Assembly (NCBI RefSeq): GCF_015477605.1
Contig: NZ_JADLQX010000017.1
Coordinates: 124,001-188,000, forward strand
DNA from: Nocardia amamiensis
GTDB lineage: Bacteria > Actinomycetota > Actinomycetes > Mycobacteriales > Mycobacteriaceae
DNA length: 64,000 nucleotides
Direction: 5' to 3'
Part shown: positions 33,695-41,775 of the stretch, in pieces
Layout of the letters: every line of letters begins with the position of its first letter
Numbering within the stretch: position 1 is the first letter of the stretch
Notes under the pieces: generated by a model
Told to the model about the DNA's origin: nothing
The model's database searches: none
Seen by the model: only the letters and a program-made list of their open reading frames with translations
Program-made: the position numbers and the translations under genes

Positions 33695-35225
33695 GCAGGT
33701 CGCGCAGCGCGAGCCGGGCGGCGGTGCGGCCGCTCGCCCCGGAGACGCCGCCACCGGGATGAGTGGACGCGCCGGTCAGATACAGGCCCGGCGCGCCGGG
33801 AACCCGCTGCCGGGACAGTTCCGGCAGCGGACGCCACAGCATCATCTGGTCCAGCGACATCTCCACGTGCATCACGTTGCCGCCGACGAGCCCGAGTTCG
33901 CGCTCCAGGTCCACCGGCGTCTGCACGTACCGGCGCAGTACCGCGTCGGCGAAACCGGGTGCGTAGGAGTCGACTTCGGCGACGATCCGGTCGCCCTCCC
34001 GCTGCGCGATCGTGGCCCAGTCGCGGCCGTCGGCCAGCCGGTACGGATGCCACTGCGCCCACAGCGACAGCTGGTGCTCGCCCGGCGGCGCGATGGTCGG
34101 GTCCAGCGCGGTGAAGCTCATCGCCAGCACCACCGGCCGCGGCGGCAGCTCCCCGGCCAGCGCCGCGCCGTGCGCGCGGCGCAGTTGCGCCCGATCGGAC
34201 ACGAGGAATTGCAGGCCGCGAGCGGAGTGATCGGTCGGGCTACCCGGGTAGTGCGGCAGCGCCGTGGCCGCGACCCGCACGACCATCCCGATACCTGGAC
34301 CGACCCGGATGCGCCGCCGCCAGTCGTCCAGCGGTGCGGCGTCGAACCCGCCGTCGCGCAGCAGATCCAGCGTGGTGAGCACGTGGGTGCCCGCGATCAC
34401 GATGTCGGCGCGCAGTTCTCGCCCCGACGCGGTGCGCACCCGCCAGCCGTCGCCCGCGCGCTGCAAGGCGGTCACCGCGTCGCTCGCGTGCACCACACCG
34501 CCATCGGAGCGCAGCCGCGCCACCAAGGCCTCGGTGAGCGCGCCGCTGCCGCCGACCGCACGACCCGGCGGCAGCGTATGCATGAGCGCGGCGAAGCCGG
34601 CCATCGGCGCGGTGCCCGGCTCCGACATCGGCGGACCGGATTGCGCGCCGAACCAGGCCAGCGACGCTTTCAGCCGTTCGTCCTCGAAGAAGGTGTCCAG
34701 CAACGCGTCTCCGGATTGCAGGAATTCCCGCGACAGCGCGCTCCCGCCGCCGCCCGCGTCAAGCCCCCAGAACGACCGCACCAGCCTGCCCGGCGTCGGC
34801 CCGCCGCCGAAGGCCCGCATCACGCGGGCGCTGCGTGGCCCCCACACCTGGACGAACCGGCGGTACGCCGCCGCGTCCCGCGGGCCGCAGGCCGCCGCGA
34901 TCGACGCGCACGTCGCGTCCAGGTCGCGGTGGAACACGATGGCCGGGCGGCCGGCCTGAGCGGGCGTGAATCCCCATGGGTCGCAGTCGATGTAGCGCAG
35001 CCCGAAGCGGTCGAGCTCCAGCTCCTCGATGATGCCGGTGTGGCGGATCATGATGTGCGCCGACGAGCCGCGATCGACCCGGTGGCCGGGGAAGCGCTCG
35101 ACCGTCGACACCGCGCCGCCGAGCACGTCGTCGCGTTCCAGCACGTCGACCGCGTTCCCCGCGCGGGCCAGATAGCACGCGGCGACCAGGGCGTTGTGCC
35201 CGGAGCCGACGACGACTACCGACAC
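33660..35225 (-). CDS. crtO: Beta/gamma-carotene ketolase of the CrtO type
   Basis: A 521-aa FAD-dependent carotenoid oxygenase related to desaturases. Visible: dinucleotide motif VVVVGSGHNALVAACYLARAG, ERDDVLGGAVSTVERFPGHRVDRGSSAH, WFGAQSGPPMSEPGTAPM, HVEMSLDQMMLWRPLPE and the C-terminal FAD segment (GLYLTGASTHPGGGVSGASGR). These stretches closely recall the Rhodococcus erythropolis CrtO, which adds a 4-keto group to gamma- or beta-carotene. The GTG at 35225 follows the GNAT stop by 7 nt, with GAGGG as ribosome site. Its stop overlaps the first ATG of cruF. Confidence 0.9.
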   Translation of the reverse strand: MSVVVVGSGHNALVAACYLARAGNAVDVLERDDVLGGAVSTVERFPGHRVDRGSSAHIMIRHTGIIEELELDRFGLRYIDCDPWGFTPAQAGRPAIVFHRDLDATCASIAAACGPRDAAAYRRFVQVWGPRSARVMRAFGGGPTPGRLVRSFWGLDAGGGGSALSREFLQSGDALLDTFFEDERLKASLAWFGAQSGPPMSEPGTAPMAGFAALMHTLPPGRAVGGSGALTEALVARLRSDGGVVHASDAVTALQRAGDGWRVRTASGRELRADIVIAGTHVLTTLDLLRDGGFDAAPLDDWRRRIRVGPGIGMVVRVAATALPHYPGSPTDHSARGLQFLVSDRAQLRRAHGAALAGELPPRPVVLAMSFTALDPTIAPPGEHQLSLWAQWHPYRLADGRDWATIAQREGDRIVAEVDSYAPGFADAVLRRYVQTPVDLERELGLVGGNVMHVEMSLDQMMLWRPLPELSRQRVPGAPGLYLTGASTHPGGGVSGASGRTAARLALRDLRRHRRPRWFGR

Positions 35226-35232
35226 GTCACCC

Positions 35233-35844
35233 TCATAGCGGCAACCGCCGGCCGAGGATCGCGAACGGCCGGTTGTCGCCTGCGAACACGAAGTTGCGGA
35301 CCACGTCGGTGAATCCCTCCCTGCGGTACAGCCGCCAGGCGCGGTTGTCCTCGCCGTCGACCTCGGGGGTCGACAGCAGCACGGCGCGCTCGGTCCGGTC
35401 GCGCAGCAATCGCTCCAGCAGCGTGGCGCCGATGCCGCGGCCCTGCGCGGTGGGATGCACATGCAGTTCGGTCAGCTCGAAATAGTCCGAGAGCAGTTCG
35501 CGCGTGGAGTTTTCCGGCCAGCCCGAGCGCCGCATTCCGCTGTGCACCTGCTGGTGCCACCACTGGTGGGCAGCGCCGCGGTAGCCGTAGGCGATCGCCA
35601 CGATGGGTGCGCTGCGCAGATCGATCCGGCCCGAGTCGTCGGGCACCACCGCGGCGACGGCCTGCCAGCCGGGACGGGTGGTGTGCTCGGTCCACATCGG
35701 CGCGCGATGGTGTTCCGTGCCGCGCGGATAGTCCATCGCCGCGACGTAGACCGCCAGCGCATCGTGCAGCCGGGAGCGCAGCGCCGCCACCGAGAGGTCG
35801 ACGACGGCAGGTGCGGGAGTGTGATTGGGCTTGACGGCGGTCAT
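35233..35844 (-). CDS. GNAT family N-acetyltransferase (Rv2170-like)
   Basis: A 203-aa acetyltransferase. The acetyl-CoA loop is seen in ELHVHPTAQGRGIGATLLERLL (Q/RxxGxG/A pattern), and RAWRLYRREGFTDVVRNFVF is the typical GNAT C-terminal motif. Position next to the lppM/crtO genes and the DUF3040-mraZ block matches Rv2170, for which isocitrate lyase acetylation has been reported. Here the substrate is not evident. First gene of the crtO-cruF-lppM-GT operon and divergent from the HEPN gene. Confidence 0.9.
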   Translation of the reverse strand: MTAVKPNHTPAPAVVDLSVAALRSRLHDALAVYVAAMDYPRGTEHHRAPMWTEHTTRPGWQAVAAVVPDDSGRIDLRSAPIVAIAYGYRGAAHQWWHQQVHSGMRRSGWPENSTRELLSDYFELTELHVHPTAQGRGIGATLLERLLRDRTERAVLLSTPEVDGEDNRAWRLYRREGFTDVVRNFVFAGDNRPFAILGRRLPL

Positions 35845-35915
35845 GGCTCTCGTCGGTCGCGCGGACGCGGAAGTTTGTCGGTGGGCGTCTCTATATTCAA
35901 GCTCAATTCAAACGT

Positions 35916-35931
35916 TCGAATACCTGTTCGG
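35916..35931. promoter_or_regulatory. Putative LexA (SOS) box
   Basis: TCGAAT-ACCT-GTTCGG matches the actinobacterial SOS box TCGAAC-N4-GTTCGA at 10 of 12 arm positions. It lies 82 bp upstream of the HEPN-protein start and 72 bp upstream of the divergent GNAT start. Confidence 0.5.
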
Positions 35932-36012
35932 TCCGAGTGGTGCTGGAATGCAGTGTGGCACGCCGCCTCCAGTGCATGCCCGGACCAGGGTGTGCGAGGT
36001 GGAGGGACGGCG

Positions 36013-36453
36013 ATGTCTGGTCGAGTGGAACACCCGGGGCAGCCAGGCCGGGCCGGCAAGCTGCTGGAGCGAGCGGACGGTTTGCTCATGCAAGCGGCGG
36101 GGGAACGTGATCCGCGGGAGCGGTTTCGCACCGCCTACCTGGCCGCGCTGCGTGGTGCTGGCGCTGTGCTCGCGCTCACGGGCGCCGACGCCGCGCCGCG
36201 TTCGCGTTCGCGCAACGCGTGGGTGCTCATGCAGCGCGCCGCGCCCGAGTTCGTGATGTGGGCCGACTACTTCAGCGCCCGCTCGGAGATCCGGGCCGCG
36301 TTGGAGGCCGGCCTGGATCGGAATGTCGACGATCACGAGGCGGACGAGTTCGCTTCCCGGGTCGGAGCATTCCTTCACGACGTGGAAGATCTCCTCTCGG
36401 CGTCGGCTCGGCTTCGGCCCGCGCCGGGCTGGACCGGCGGCATGAGCGCTTAG
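36013..36453 (+). CDS. SAV_6107 family HEPN domain protein
   Basis: A 146-aa all-helical protein: LLERADGLLMQAA, RERFRTAYLAALRGAGAVLAL, AWVLMQRAAPEFVMWADYF, EFASRVGAFLHDVEDLL. This is the SAV_6107-type HEPN layout found in actinobacteria. The RNase RxxxxH motif of toxin HEPNs is not evident, so a non-toxin role is likely. GGAGG precedes the ATG. In related actinobacteria this family often neighbours dinB and the DUF3040-mraZ genes; dinB is absent here. A LexA-like box precedes it. Confidence 0.82.
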   Translation: MSGRVEHPGQPGRAGKLLERADGLLMQAAGERDPRERFRTAYLAALRGAGAVLALTGADAAPRSRSRNAWVLMQRAAPEFVMWADYFSARSEIRAALEAGLDRNVDDHEADEFASRVGAFLHDVEDLLSASARLRPAPGWTGGMSA

Positions 36454-36540
36454 CGGCCGCGCGTGCGGGCTGAAGACGGACTACGTCCGACTGTGCCCAT
36501 TAGGTGGTCTGGCCCTGATCGAACTCGTATCATTGGTGTC

Positions 36541-36587
36541 AGATAGCCGCCAAGGTCGGCTATCTGTCGCCTACCCGGAGGCGACAG
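36541..36587 (+). promoter_or_regulatory. Two adjoining hairpins in the DUF3040 leader
   Basis: AGATAGCCG (36541-36549) pairs with CGGCTATCT (36557-36565), and CTGTCGCC (36564-36571) pairs with GGCGACAG (36580-36587). The helices share two bases, so they could switch or stack. They sit just upstream of the DUF3040 gene and its GGGGGAGG ribosome site. Function unknown. Confidence 0.45.
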
Positions 36588-36614
36588 CCACGTCCTAGTG
36601 CCGGGGGAGGTACC

Positions 36615-37034
36615 GTGCCACTCTCCGAGCACGAGCAGCGCATGCTCGAACAGATCGAGAGCGCTCTCTATGCTGAGGATCCCAAGTTCGCCTCGTCCGT
36701 CCGCGGCGGACGGCTTCGTTCGACCTCGAGTCGTCGCAGACTCCAGGCCGCGGCGTTGTTCGTCCTCGGCCTTTTTCTCCTCGTCGCAGGGATCGCAGCG
36801 CCCGTGAAGCCCGGCGGCTTCCCGATCATCAGCCTGATCGGGTTCATCGTCATGTTCGGTGCAGGTGTGCTCCTGCTACTCGGAACCTCCAAGAGCGTCG
36901 CCAAGAACGACCGGTCCGGCGGCGGTGACGCCTCCGCGAGCGGCGGCTCGGGCGGACGTGGACGCCAGCGCAAGTCCGGTGGCTTCTCCGAGCGCATGGA
37001 GGACCGCTTCCGGCGACGGTTCGAGCAGGAGTAG
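36615..37034 (+). CDS. DUF3040 membrane protein (Rv2169c-like)
   Basis: A 139-aa protein with the DUF3040 start PLSEHEQRMLEQIESALYAEDPKFA, two TM helices (about 44-63 and 70-90) and a Gly/Ser/Arg-rich tail. It is the invariable neighbour of mraZ in mycobacteria and relatives (Rv2169c), which suggests an envelope or division role, but none is proven. GTG start with GGGGGAGG immediately upstream. Confidence 0.9.
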   Translation: MPLSEHEQRMLEQIESALYAEDPKFASSVRGGRLRSTSSRRRLQAAALFVLGLFLLVAGIAAPVKPGGFPIISLIGFIVMFGAGVLLLLGTSKSVAKNDRSGGGDASASGGSGGRGRQRKSGGFSERMEDRFRRRFEQE

Positions 37035-37370
37035 CTCGCCCGTAGCCTGACAGCTTCAGCACAGCCGGCGACGCCGCATCGCAGTGGTGCGGCGTCGCTG
37101 GCTCGTGCGTGCGGACACCGGCCGCGCGGATGATCTTCCTGCGGGGCTTCCCGCTTCCCCCACACCTCCCCACAAACTTCCCCCACCATGCCCCCCAGAG
37201 CGGCCCGGGTGGGGCAGATCAGAGCGTTTGCTGGGTGTTTTCGGGCGTTTGTCCCCGGGGTCGGCGCGTGTCGGCAGAACTCGCGAAAAGTTCTCCACGC
37301 CGGTGATAGCTGGAATGACCTGCGGAATCGTCTGGGTCGGGAGCCAGATCACCGGCTGTTTCGATTGAAA

Positions 37371-37400
37371 GTGGGGGAAAGTGGGGTAATGTGGAGCGCG
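37371..37400 (+). promoter_or_regulatory. MraZ operator: three boxes with 10-bp period
   Basis: GTGGGG-GAAA, GTGGGG-TAAT and GTGGAG-CGCG follow each other at exact 10-bp intervals, the TGGG-type direct repeats bound by MraZ ahead of its own gene. They lie 50-79 bp before the mraZ ATG. Further upstream, at 37157-37197, four CCCCA runs form a second, inverted and less regular set. Confidence 0.75.
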
Positions 37401-37449
37401 CAGTACTGAAGAACCGACCATCGAGGTGATCGACCAGGGAGGTATCGAG

Positions 37450-37881
37450 ATGTTTCTCGGTACCTACACACCTCGCTTGGACGACAAGGGGCGACTCACG
37501 TTGCCTGCGAAGTTTCGAGACGATCTGGCGGGAGGGTTGATGGTCACGAAGGGTCAGGACCATAGCCTTGCCGTGTACCCGAAGGAAGAGTTCACCGCGC
37601 TCGCCCGGCGGGCCGCGGCCGCGTCTCGAAGCAACCCGCAGGCTCGGGCGTTCGTCCGGGCACTCGCGGCCGGAACTGACGAGCAGCGTCCGGACGCGCA
37701 GGGCCGGATCGTGTTGTCGGCCGACCATCGTCGCTACGCCAACCTGAAACGGGATTGCGTGGTGATCGGCTCGGTCGACTTCCTGGAGATATGGGACAAG
37801 CAGGCGTGGGAGTCCTACCTCGCCGAGCACGAGGAGGACTTCTCACAAGCCAGAGACGAGTCGCTGGGCGGAATCTTCTAG
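37450..37881 (+). CDS. mraZ: Transcriptional regulator MraZ
   Basis: A 143-aa protein with two SpoVT/AbrB-like half domains: FLGTYTPRLDDKGRLTLPAKFRD near the start and RPDAQGRIVLSADHRRYANL in the second half, each with the DxxGR signature. MraZ forms ring-shaped oligomers and represses or tunes the dcw operon by binding TGGG repeats, which are present upstream. GGGAGG precedes ATG 37450. It opens the division/cell-wall cluster. Confidence 0.97.
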   Translation: MFLGTYTPRLDDKGRLTLPAKFRDDLAGGLMVTKGQDHSLAVYPKEEFTALARRAAAASRSNPQARAFVRALAAGTDEQRPDAQGRIVLSADHRRYANLKRDCVVIGSVDFLEIWDKQAWESYLAEHEEDFSQARDESLGGIF

Positions 37882-37899
37882 CCGCGGGCGAACGAGTGC

Positions 37900-37985
37900 C
37901 GCGCGGTCTCTGCCCGGACGCGGACCCTGACGTACTTCCCCGACGCCAGGTGCCGAAGTTCGGTCAGAGACCACGGGGCATTCGT
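37900..37985 (+). ncRNA. mraW-type RNA leader element upstream of rsmH
   Basis: GGTCTCTG (37905-37912) pairs perfectly with CAGAGACC (37965-37972), enclosing a C-rich region that can form smaller stems (GACGCC, GGTGCC). It is followed by ACGGGGCA. A conserved structured RNA, the mraW motif, is known in this position in Actinobacteria. The assignment rests on position and on the closing helix, without a covariance model. Confidence 0.6.
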
Positions 37986-38082
37986 ATCCGTATCGAAAGC
38001 GCTCGGTATCAGAAATCACTGTGTATCAAGGCGACCCGTGTGCGGTGCGCGACGACGCGAGGCAGGACTCCGGGAGGTCGAG

Positions 38083-39057
38083 GTGAACCGTGAACAGCGC
38101 GGCCCCCGCCATGTTCCGGTTCTGCTCGAACGAGCCGACGCGTTGCTCGGTCCGGCTCTGTCCGAGCCCGGCGCGGTCTACGTCGATGCCACCCTCGGCC
38201 TCGGTGGTCACGCCGAACACTTTCTGCGCACCTACCCGCACATCCGTCTGGTCGGGCTGGACCGCGACACCACCGCGTTGAAGCTGGCCGGCGAGCGGCT
38301 CGAGCCGTTCGCGGACCGAATCACATTGGTGCACACCCGCTATGACGGCATCGCCGACGCGCTGACCGAGGCGGGACTACCCGCCACCGGATCGGTCTCG
38401 GCCATCCTGATGGACTTGGGCGTCTCGTCGATGCAGTTGGACGAGGCCGACCGTGGCTTCGCCTACTCTGTCGACGCCCCGCTGGACATGCGGATGGACC
38501 CGACCAGCGGGCCCACCGCCGCTGACGTGCTCAACACCTACAGCCACGGCGACCTGGCCCGGGTGCTGAAAACCTACGGCGAGGAGCGGTTCGCGAGCCG
38601 GATCGCCGCCGAGGTGGTCCGGCGTCGCCAGATCAAGCCGTTCACCACCAGCGCCGAGCTGGTGGAACTGCTGTACGCCACGATTCCCGCGGCCACCCGC
38701 CGCACCGGTGGGCATCCGGCCAAGCGCACCTTTCAAGCGCTGCGGGTGGAGGTCAACCGAGAACTCGATTCGCTGCGGGTCGCGCTGCCCGCGGCGCTCG
38801 CCGCGCTGCGTGTCGGCGGACGCATCGTCGTCATGTCCTACCAATCGCTGGAGGACAAAGTGGTCAAGCACGAGCTCGCCGCGCACACCACGTCCAGGAC
38901 CCCGGTGGGCCTGCCGGTCGAACTGCCCGGCATGGGACCGGAGTTCCGGCTGCTGACCCGCGGCGCGGAGAAAGCGACCGAACAGGAGATCGAGGACAAC
39001 CCGCGGGCCGCACCGGTCCGGATGCGCGCCGCGGAGCGGATCCAGGAGGCGCGATGA
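38083..39057 (+). CDS. rsmH: 16S rRNA (cytosine-1402-N4)-methyltransferase
   Basis: A 324-aa SAM-dependent methyltransferase. HVPVLLERADALL and YVDATLGLGGHAEHFL (SAM motif I) start the fold, then VGLDRD, SAILMDLGVSSMQLDEADRGFAY, TFQALRVEVNRELD and GGRIVVMSYQSLEDKVVK follow, all typical of RsmH (formerly MraW). It methylates C1402 in the ribosomal decoding site. GTG 38083 with GGGAGG is the start. Its TGA overlaps the ATG of an 11-codon ORF. Confidence 0.97.
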   Translation: MNREQRGPRHVPVLLERADALLGPALSEPGAVYVDATLGLGGHAEHFLRTYPHIRLVGLDRDTTALKLAGERLEPFADRITLVHTRYDGIADALTEAGLPATGSVSAILMDLGVSSMQLDEADRGFAYSVDAPLDMRMDPTSGPTAADVLNTYSHGDLARVLKTYGEERFASRIAAEVVRRRQIKPFTTSAELVELLYATIPAATRRTGGHPAKRTFQALRVEVNRELDSLRVALPAALAALRVGGRIVVMSYQSLEDKVVKHELAAHTTSRTPVGLPVELPGMGPEFRLLTRGAEKATEQEIEDNPRAAPVRMRAAERIQEAR

Positions 39058-39089
39058 CGAACCATCGCGCGGAGGAGGGGAACCGATGA
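39054..39089 (+). CDS. 11-codon coupling ORF between rsmH and ftsL
   Basis: ATG 39054 overlaps the rsmH stop (ATGA), and its own TGA overlaps the ftsL ATG at 39086 (ATGA). It reads MTNHRAEEGNR. The ribosome site GGAGGAGGGG for ftsL lies inside it. It may keep ribosomes on the message across a 28-nt gap; a functional peptide is unlikely. Confidence 0.4.
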   Translation: MTNHRAEEGNR

Positions 39090-39880
39090 GCGTGCGGACA
39101 CGGACCATCGAAGCGCCGGGCCGGGTCGCCCGACGGGTCCAGGATGCCGAGCGGGTGAAATCAGGTGCGGCGCAGCGTGCCTACGCGCGGCGGCGAATGC
39201 GCGCCGAGAATGGCTCGGAACTGGCCTTTTTGCCTGCCGTGCGGCGCTCGGCGATGGCCGCGCGCATCCCGTTCGTCACCGCGCTCATCGCGCTGCTCGG
39301 CTGCGGCCTCGCGCTCACCCTGCTGCTGACCACCCGCGCCGCCGAAGACAGCTACCAGCTCGGCGACGCACGGGCCACCAACCGGCGGCTGGCCGACGAG
39401 CGCGCCGCGCTGCAGCGCGAGGTGGAGGCCGCCGATTCGGCACCCGAGCTGGCCGCTCGAGCACGGGAACTCGGCATGATCCCGGCCAAGGACCCGGCCC
39501 GCCTGCTGGTCGGCCCGGACGGTTCGGTCACGGTGATCGGCAAGCCGACCCCGGCGCAGGGCGCTCCGGTGCCGCCGCTGAACGCATCGCCCACTCCGTC
39601 GCGCGCGGCCATGGGCGAACGGGTGGTCCCGGTCACCACCACGCCTGGCGCTCCGGCGCAGGGACGTCCGAGCACCGGCCCGCAGAGCAGCGCTCAGGCG
39701 AACGCGACGCCCACACCGGGGAACCCGGCACCGGTGTCTCCTTCGCCGGTCAGCCCGCCGCAGGCCGGTCCGTCGGACGAACCCGCGGCGCCACCGGCCG
39801 GCGCGCCACAGCCGCAGGCCCCGCAGCGGCAGGTGGAGGCACCGCAGCAGCAGGGCGTACCCGGCGGAGTGCCGCGGTGA
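39086..39880 (+). CDS. ftsL: FtsL-like bitopic division protein
   Basis: A 264-aa protein with a basic cytoplasmic N-terminus (about 1-60), one TM helix (about 62-85, FVTALIALLGCGLALTLLLTT) and a leucine-zipper-like coiled coil (QLGDARATNRRLADERAALQREVEA). The extracytoplasmic tail is long and Pro/Ala/Gln-rich and probably disordered. This is the layout of mycobacterial FtsL (Rv2164c), which bridges FtsQ/FtsB and FtsW-PBP3. Its stop overlaps the pbpB start. Confidence 0.85.
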   Translation: MSVRTRTIEAPGRVARRVQDAERVKSGAAQRAYARRRMRAENGSELAFLPAVRRSAMAARIPFVTALIALLGCGLALTLLLTTRAAEDSYQLGDARATNRRLADERAALQREVEAADSAPELAARARELGMIPAKDPARLLVGPDGSVTVIGKPTPAQGAPVPPLNASPTPSRAAMGERVVPVTTTPGAPAQGRPSTGPQSSAQANATPTPGNPAPVSPSPVSPPQAGPSDEPAAPPAGAPQPQAPQRQVEAPQQQGVPGGVPR

Positions 39881-41775
39881 CGCACCCGAGGCAAGCGCAG
39901 CGCAGCCGCCGCGGCCCCTCGGCACCCAGGGCCACGGGCAGGCCCCGCCAGGCCACGGTTTCCGTCTCGGACGGTCCCCTCCGGCTGCGCCTCGGCGTCG
40001 GACGGGTGGTCATGCTGGTCGCGCTCGCCGTGGTCGCGCTGCAACTGCTGTGGGTGCAGAGCGTCGCGGCGCCGGGGCTGTCGGCGCAGGCAGCCAGCCA
40101 GCGCACCACCCATCAACCGGACCCGGCGATCCGCGGACCGATCACCGACCGCAATGGGAAGTCGCTGGCGTTCACCATCTCCGCGAAAGCCTTGACCTTC
40201 CAACCGGTCCGGGTTCGGCAGGAGCTGGCGGACGCCAAGGCCGAGAACGACAAGGCGCCCGACCCGGACGAGCGGCTGCGCGCCATCGCGCGCACGATCC
40301 ACGAAAAGGTGGGCAAGGACGCGCCCGCGGAGGCGGACCTGCTGGCGAAGTTGCGCAGCGATGAGCCGTTCGTGTACTTGGCGCGCAACGTCGATCCGCG
40401 TATCGCGGGTGAGATCACCGAGCAGTTCTCCCAAGTCGGCTCGGAGCAGCAGAGCATCCGGGTGTACCCCGGCGGCTCGCTGGCGGCGAACGTCGTCGGC
40501 GCCACCGGCTGGGACGGCCACGGACAGGTCGGGTTGGAATCGTCGCTGGACTCGGTGCTGGCCGGTACCGACGGGTCGCACACCTACGATCGCGGCTCCG
40601 ACGGCGCGGTCATCCCAGGCAGCTGGCGGGACGAACAGCCCGCGGTCAACGGGTCGGCCGTCGAGCTGACCCTGGACTCGGACCTGCAGTACTACGTGCA
40701 GCAACAGGTCCAGCAGGCGAAGGACGTCTCCGGTGCGGGCTCCGCGTCGGCTGTCGTCCTGGACGCCAAGACCGGACAGGTCCTGGCGATGGCCAACGAC
40801 AACACCTTCAACCCGGCGCTGGGACCGCAGAAGTGGGCCGGCGCCGAACTGAGCAATCCGTCGGTCACGGACGTGTTCGAACCGGGTTCGGTGAACAAGA
40901 TCGTCACCGCGGCCGCGGCCGTCGAGTACGGCTTGACCGATCCCGACGAGGTCGTGCAGGTGCCCAGCGCCATCCAGATGGCGGGGGTCACGGTGAACGA
41001 CGCGTGGTCGCACGACGTCGAGCCCTACACCACCACGGGGATCTTCGGCCGATCCTCGAACGTCGGCACGCTCCTGCTGGCACAGCGGGTGGGGGAGAAC
41101 CGCTTCGCCGACATGGCGCACCGGTTCGGGCTCGGCCAGCGCACGGGGATCGGCCTGCCGGGAGAGAGCGCGGGACTGATGCCCGACCGCGACCAATGGT
41201 CCGGCGGCACGTTCGCGAATCTTCCCATCGGGCAAGGACTTTCGATGACGACCTTGCAGATGGCCAGTATGTACCAGGCGATCGCCAATGACGGCGTCCG
41301 CATCCCGCCCCGCATCGTCCGCGCCGAGATCGCGCCGGACGGCACCCGCGCCGAGGAGACCCAGCCGGACGGGGTGCGGGTGGTGAGCCCGCAGACCGCG
41401 GCCGCGTTGCGGACGATGTTCCAGGCGGTCGTGCAGCGCGACCCGATGAACGCCAACCAGAACGGCACCGGATGGCCCGCGGCCATCACGGGCTACCAGG
41501 TGGCGGGCAAGACCGGTACCGCGCAGAAGGTGGACCCGAACTGCCGGTGCTATTCCACGTCGTCGTTCTGGATCACGTTCGCGGGCATGGTTCCCGCGGA
41601 CAATCCGCGCTACGTGATCGGTCTCATGCTGGACGCGCCGGTCCGCAGCTCGGACGGCAGCGGTGGCGTGTCGGTGGCTCCGCTGTTCCACAACATCGCC
41701 TCCTGGGCGCTGCAGCGGGACCGCGTTCCGCCGTCGCCGCAACCGTCCCGGCGATTCGTGCTGCAGGCAGGGTGA
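39877..41775 (+). CDS. pbpB: Penicillin-binding protein 3, division transpeptidase
   Basis: A 632-aa class B PBP (FtsI). A short cytoplasmic segment and one TM helix (about 44-66) precede the pedestal domain and the transpeptidase domain. Active-site motifs are Ser338-x-x-Lys341 (SVNK), Ser393-Ser394-Asn395 and Lys545-Thr-Gly (KTGTAQ). It crosslinks septal peptidoglycan with FtsW as partner glycosyltransferase and is a beta-lactam target. GTG start overlaps the ftsL stop by 4 nt. Confidence 0.97.
   Translation: MTHPRQAQRSRRGPSAPRATGRPRQATVSVSDGPLRLRLGVGRVVMLVALAVVALQLLWVQSVAAPGLSAQAASQRTTHQPDPAIRGPITDRNGKSLAFTISAKALTFQPVRVRQELADAKAENDKAPDPDERLRAIARTIHEKVGKDAPAEADLLAKLRSDEPFVYLARNVDPRIAGEITEQFSQVGSEQQSIRVYPGGSLAANVVGATGWDGHGQVGLESSLDSVLAGTDGSHTYDRGSDGAVIPGSWRDEQPAVNGSAVELTLDSDLQYYVQQQVQQAKDVSGAGSASAVVLDAKTGQVLAMANDNTFNPALGPQKWAGAELSNPSVTDVFEPGSVNKIVTAAAAVEYGLTDPDEVVQVPSAIQMAGVTVNDAWSHDVEPYTTTGIFGRSSNVGTLLLAQRVGENRFADMAHRFGLGQRTGIGLPGESAGLMPDRDQWSGGTFANLPIGQGLSMTTLQMASMYQAIANDGVRIPPRIVRAEIAPDGTRAEETQPDGVRVVSPQTAAALRTMFQAVVQRDPMNANQNGTGWPAAITGYQVAGKTGTAQKVDPNCRCYSTSSFWITFAGMVPADNPRYVIGLMLDAPVRSSDGSGGVSVAPLFHNIASWALQRDRVPPSPQPSRRFVLQAG

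Noticed and set aside
36013..36453. HEPN protein as toxin of a toxin-antitoxin pair
   Set aside because: No RxxxxH RNase motif is evident and no partner nucleotidyltransferase lies next to it. The SAV_6107 assignment fits better.
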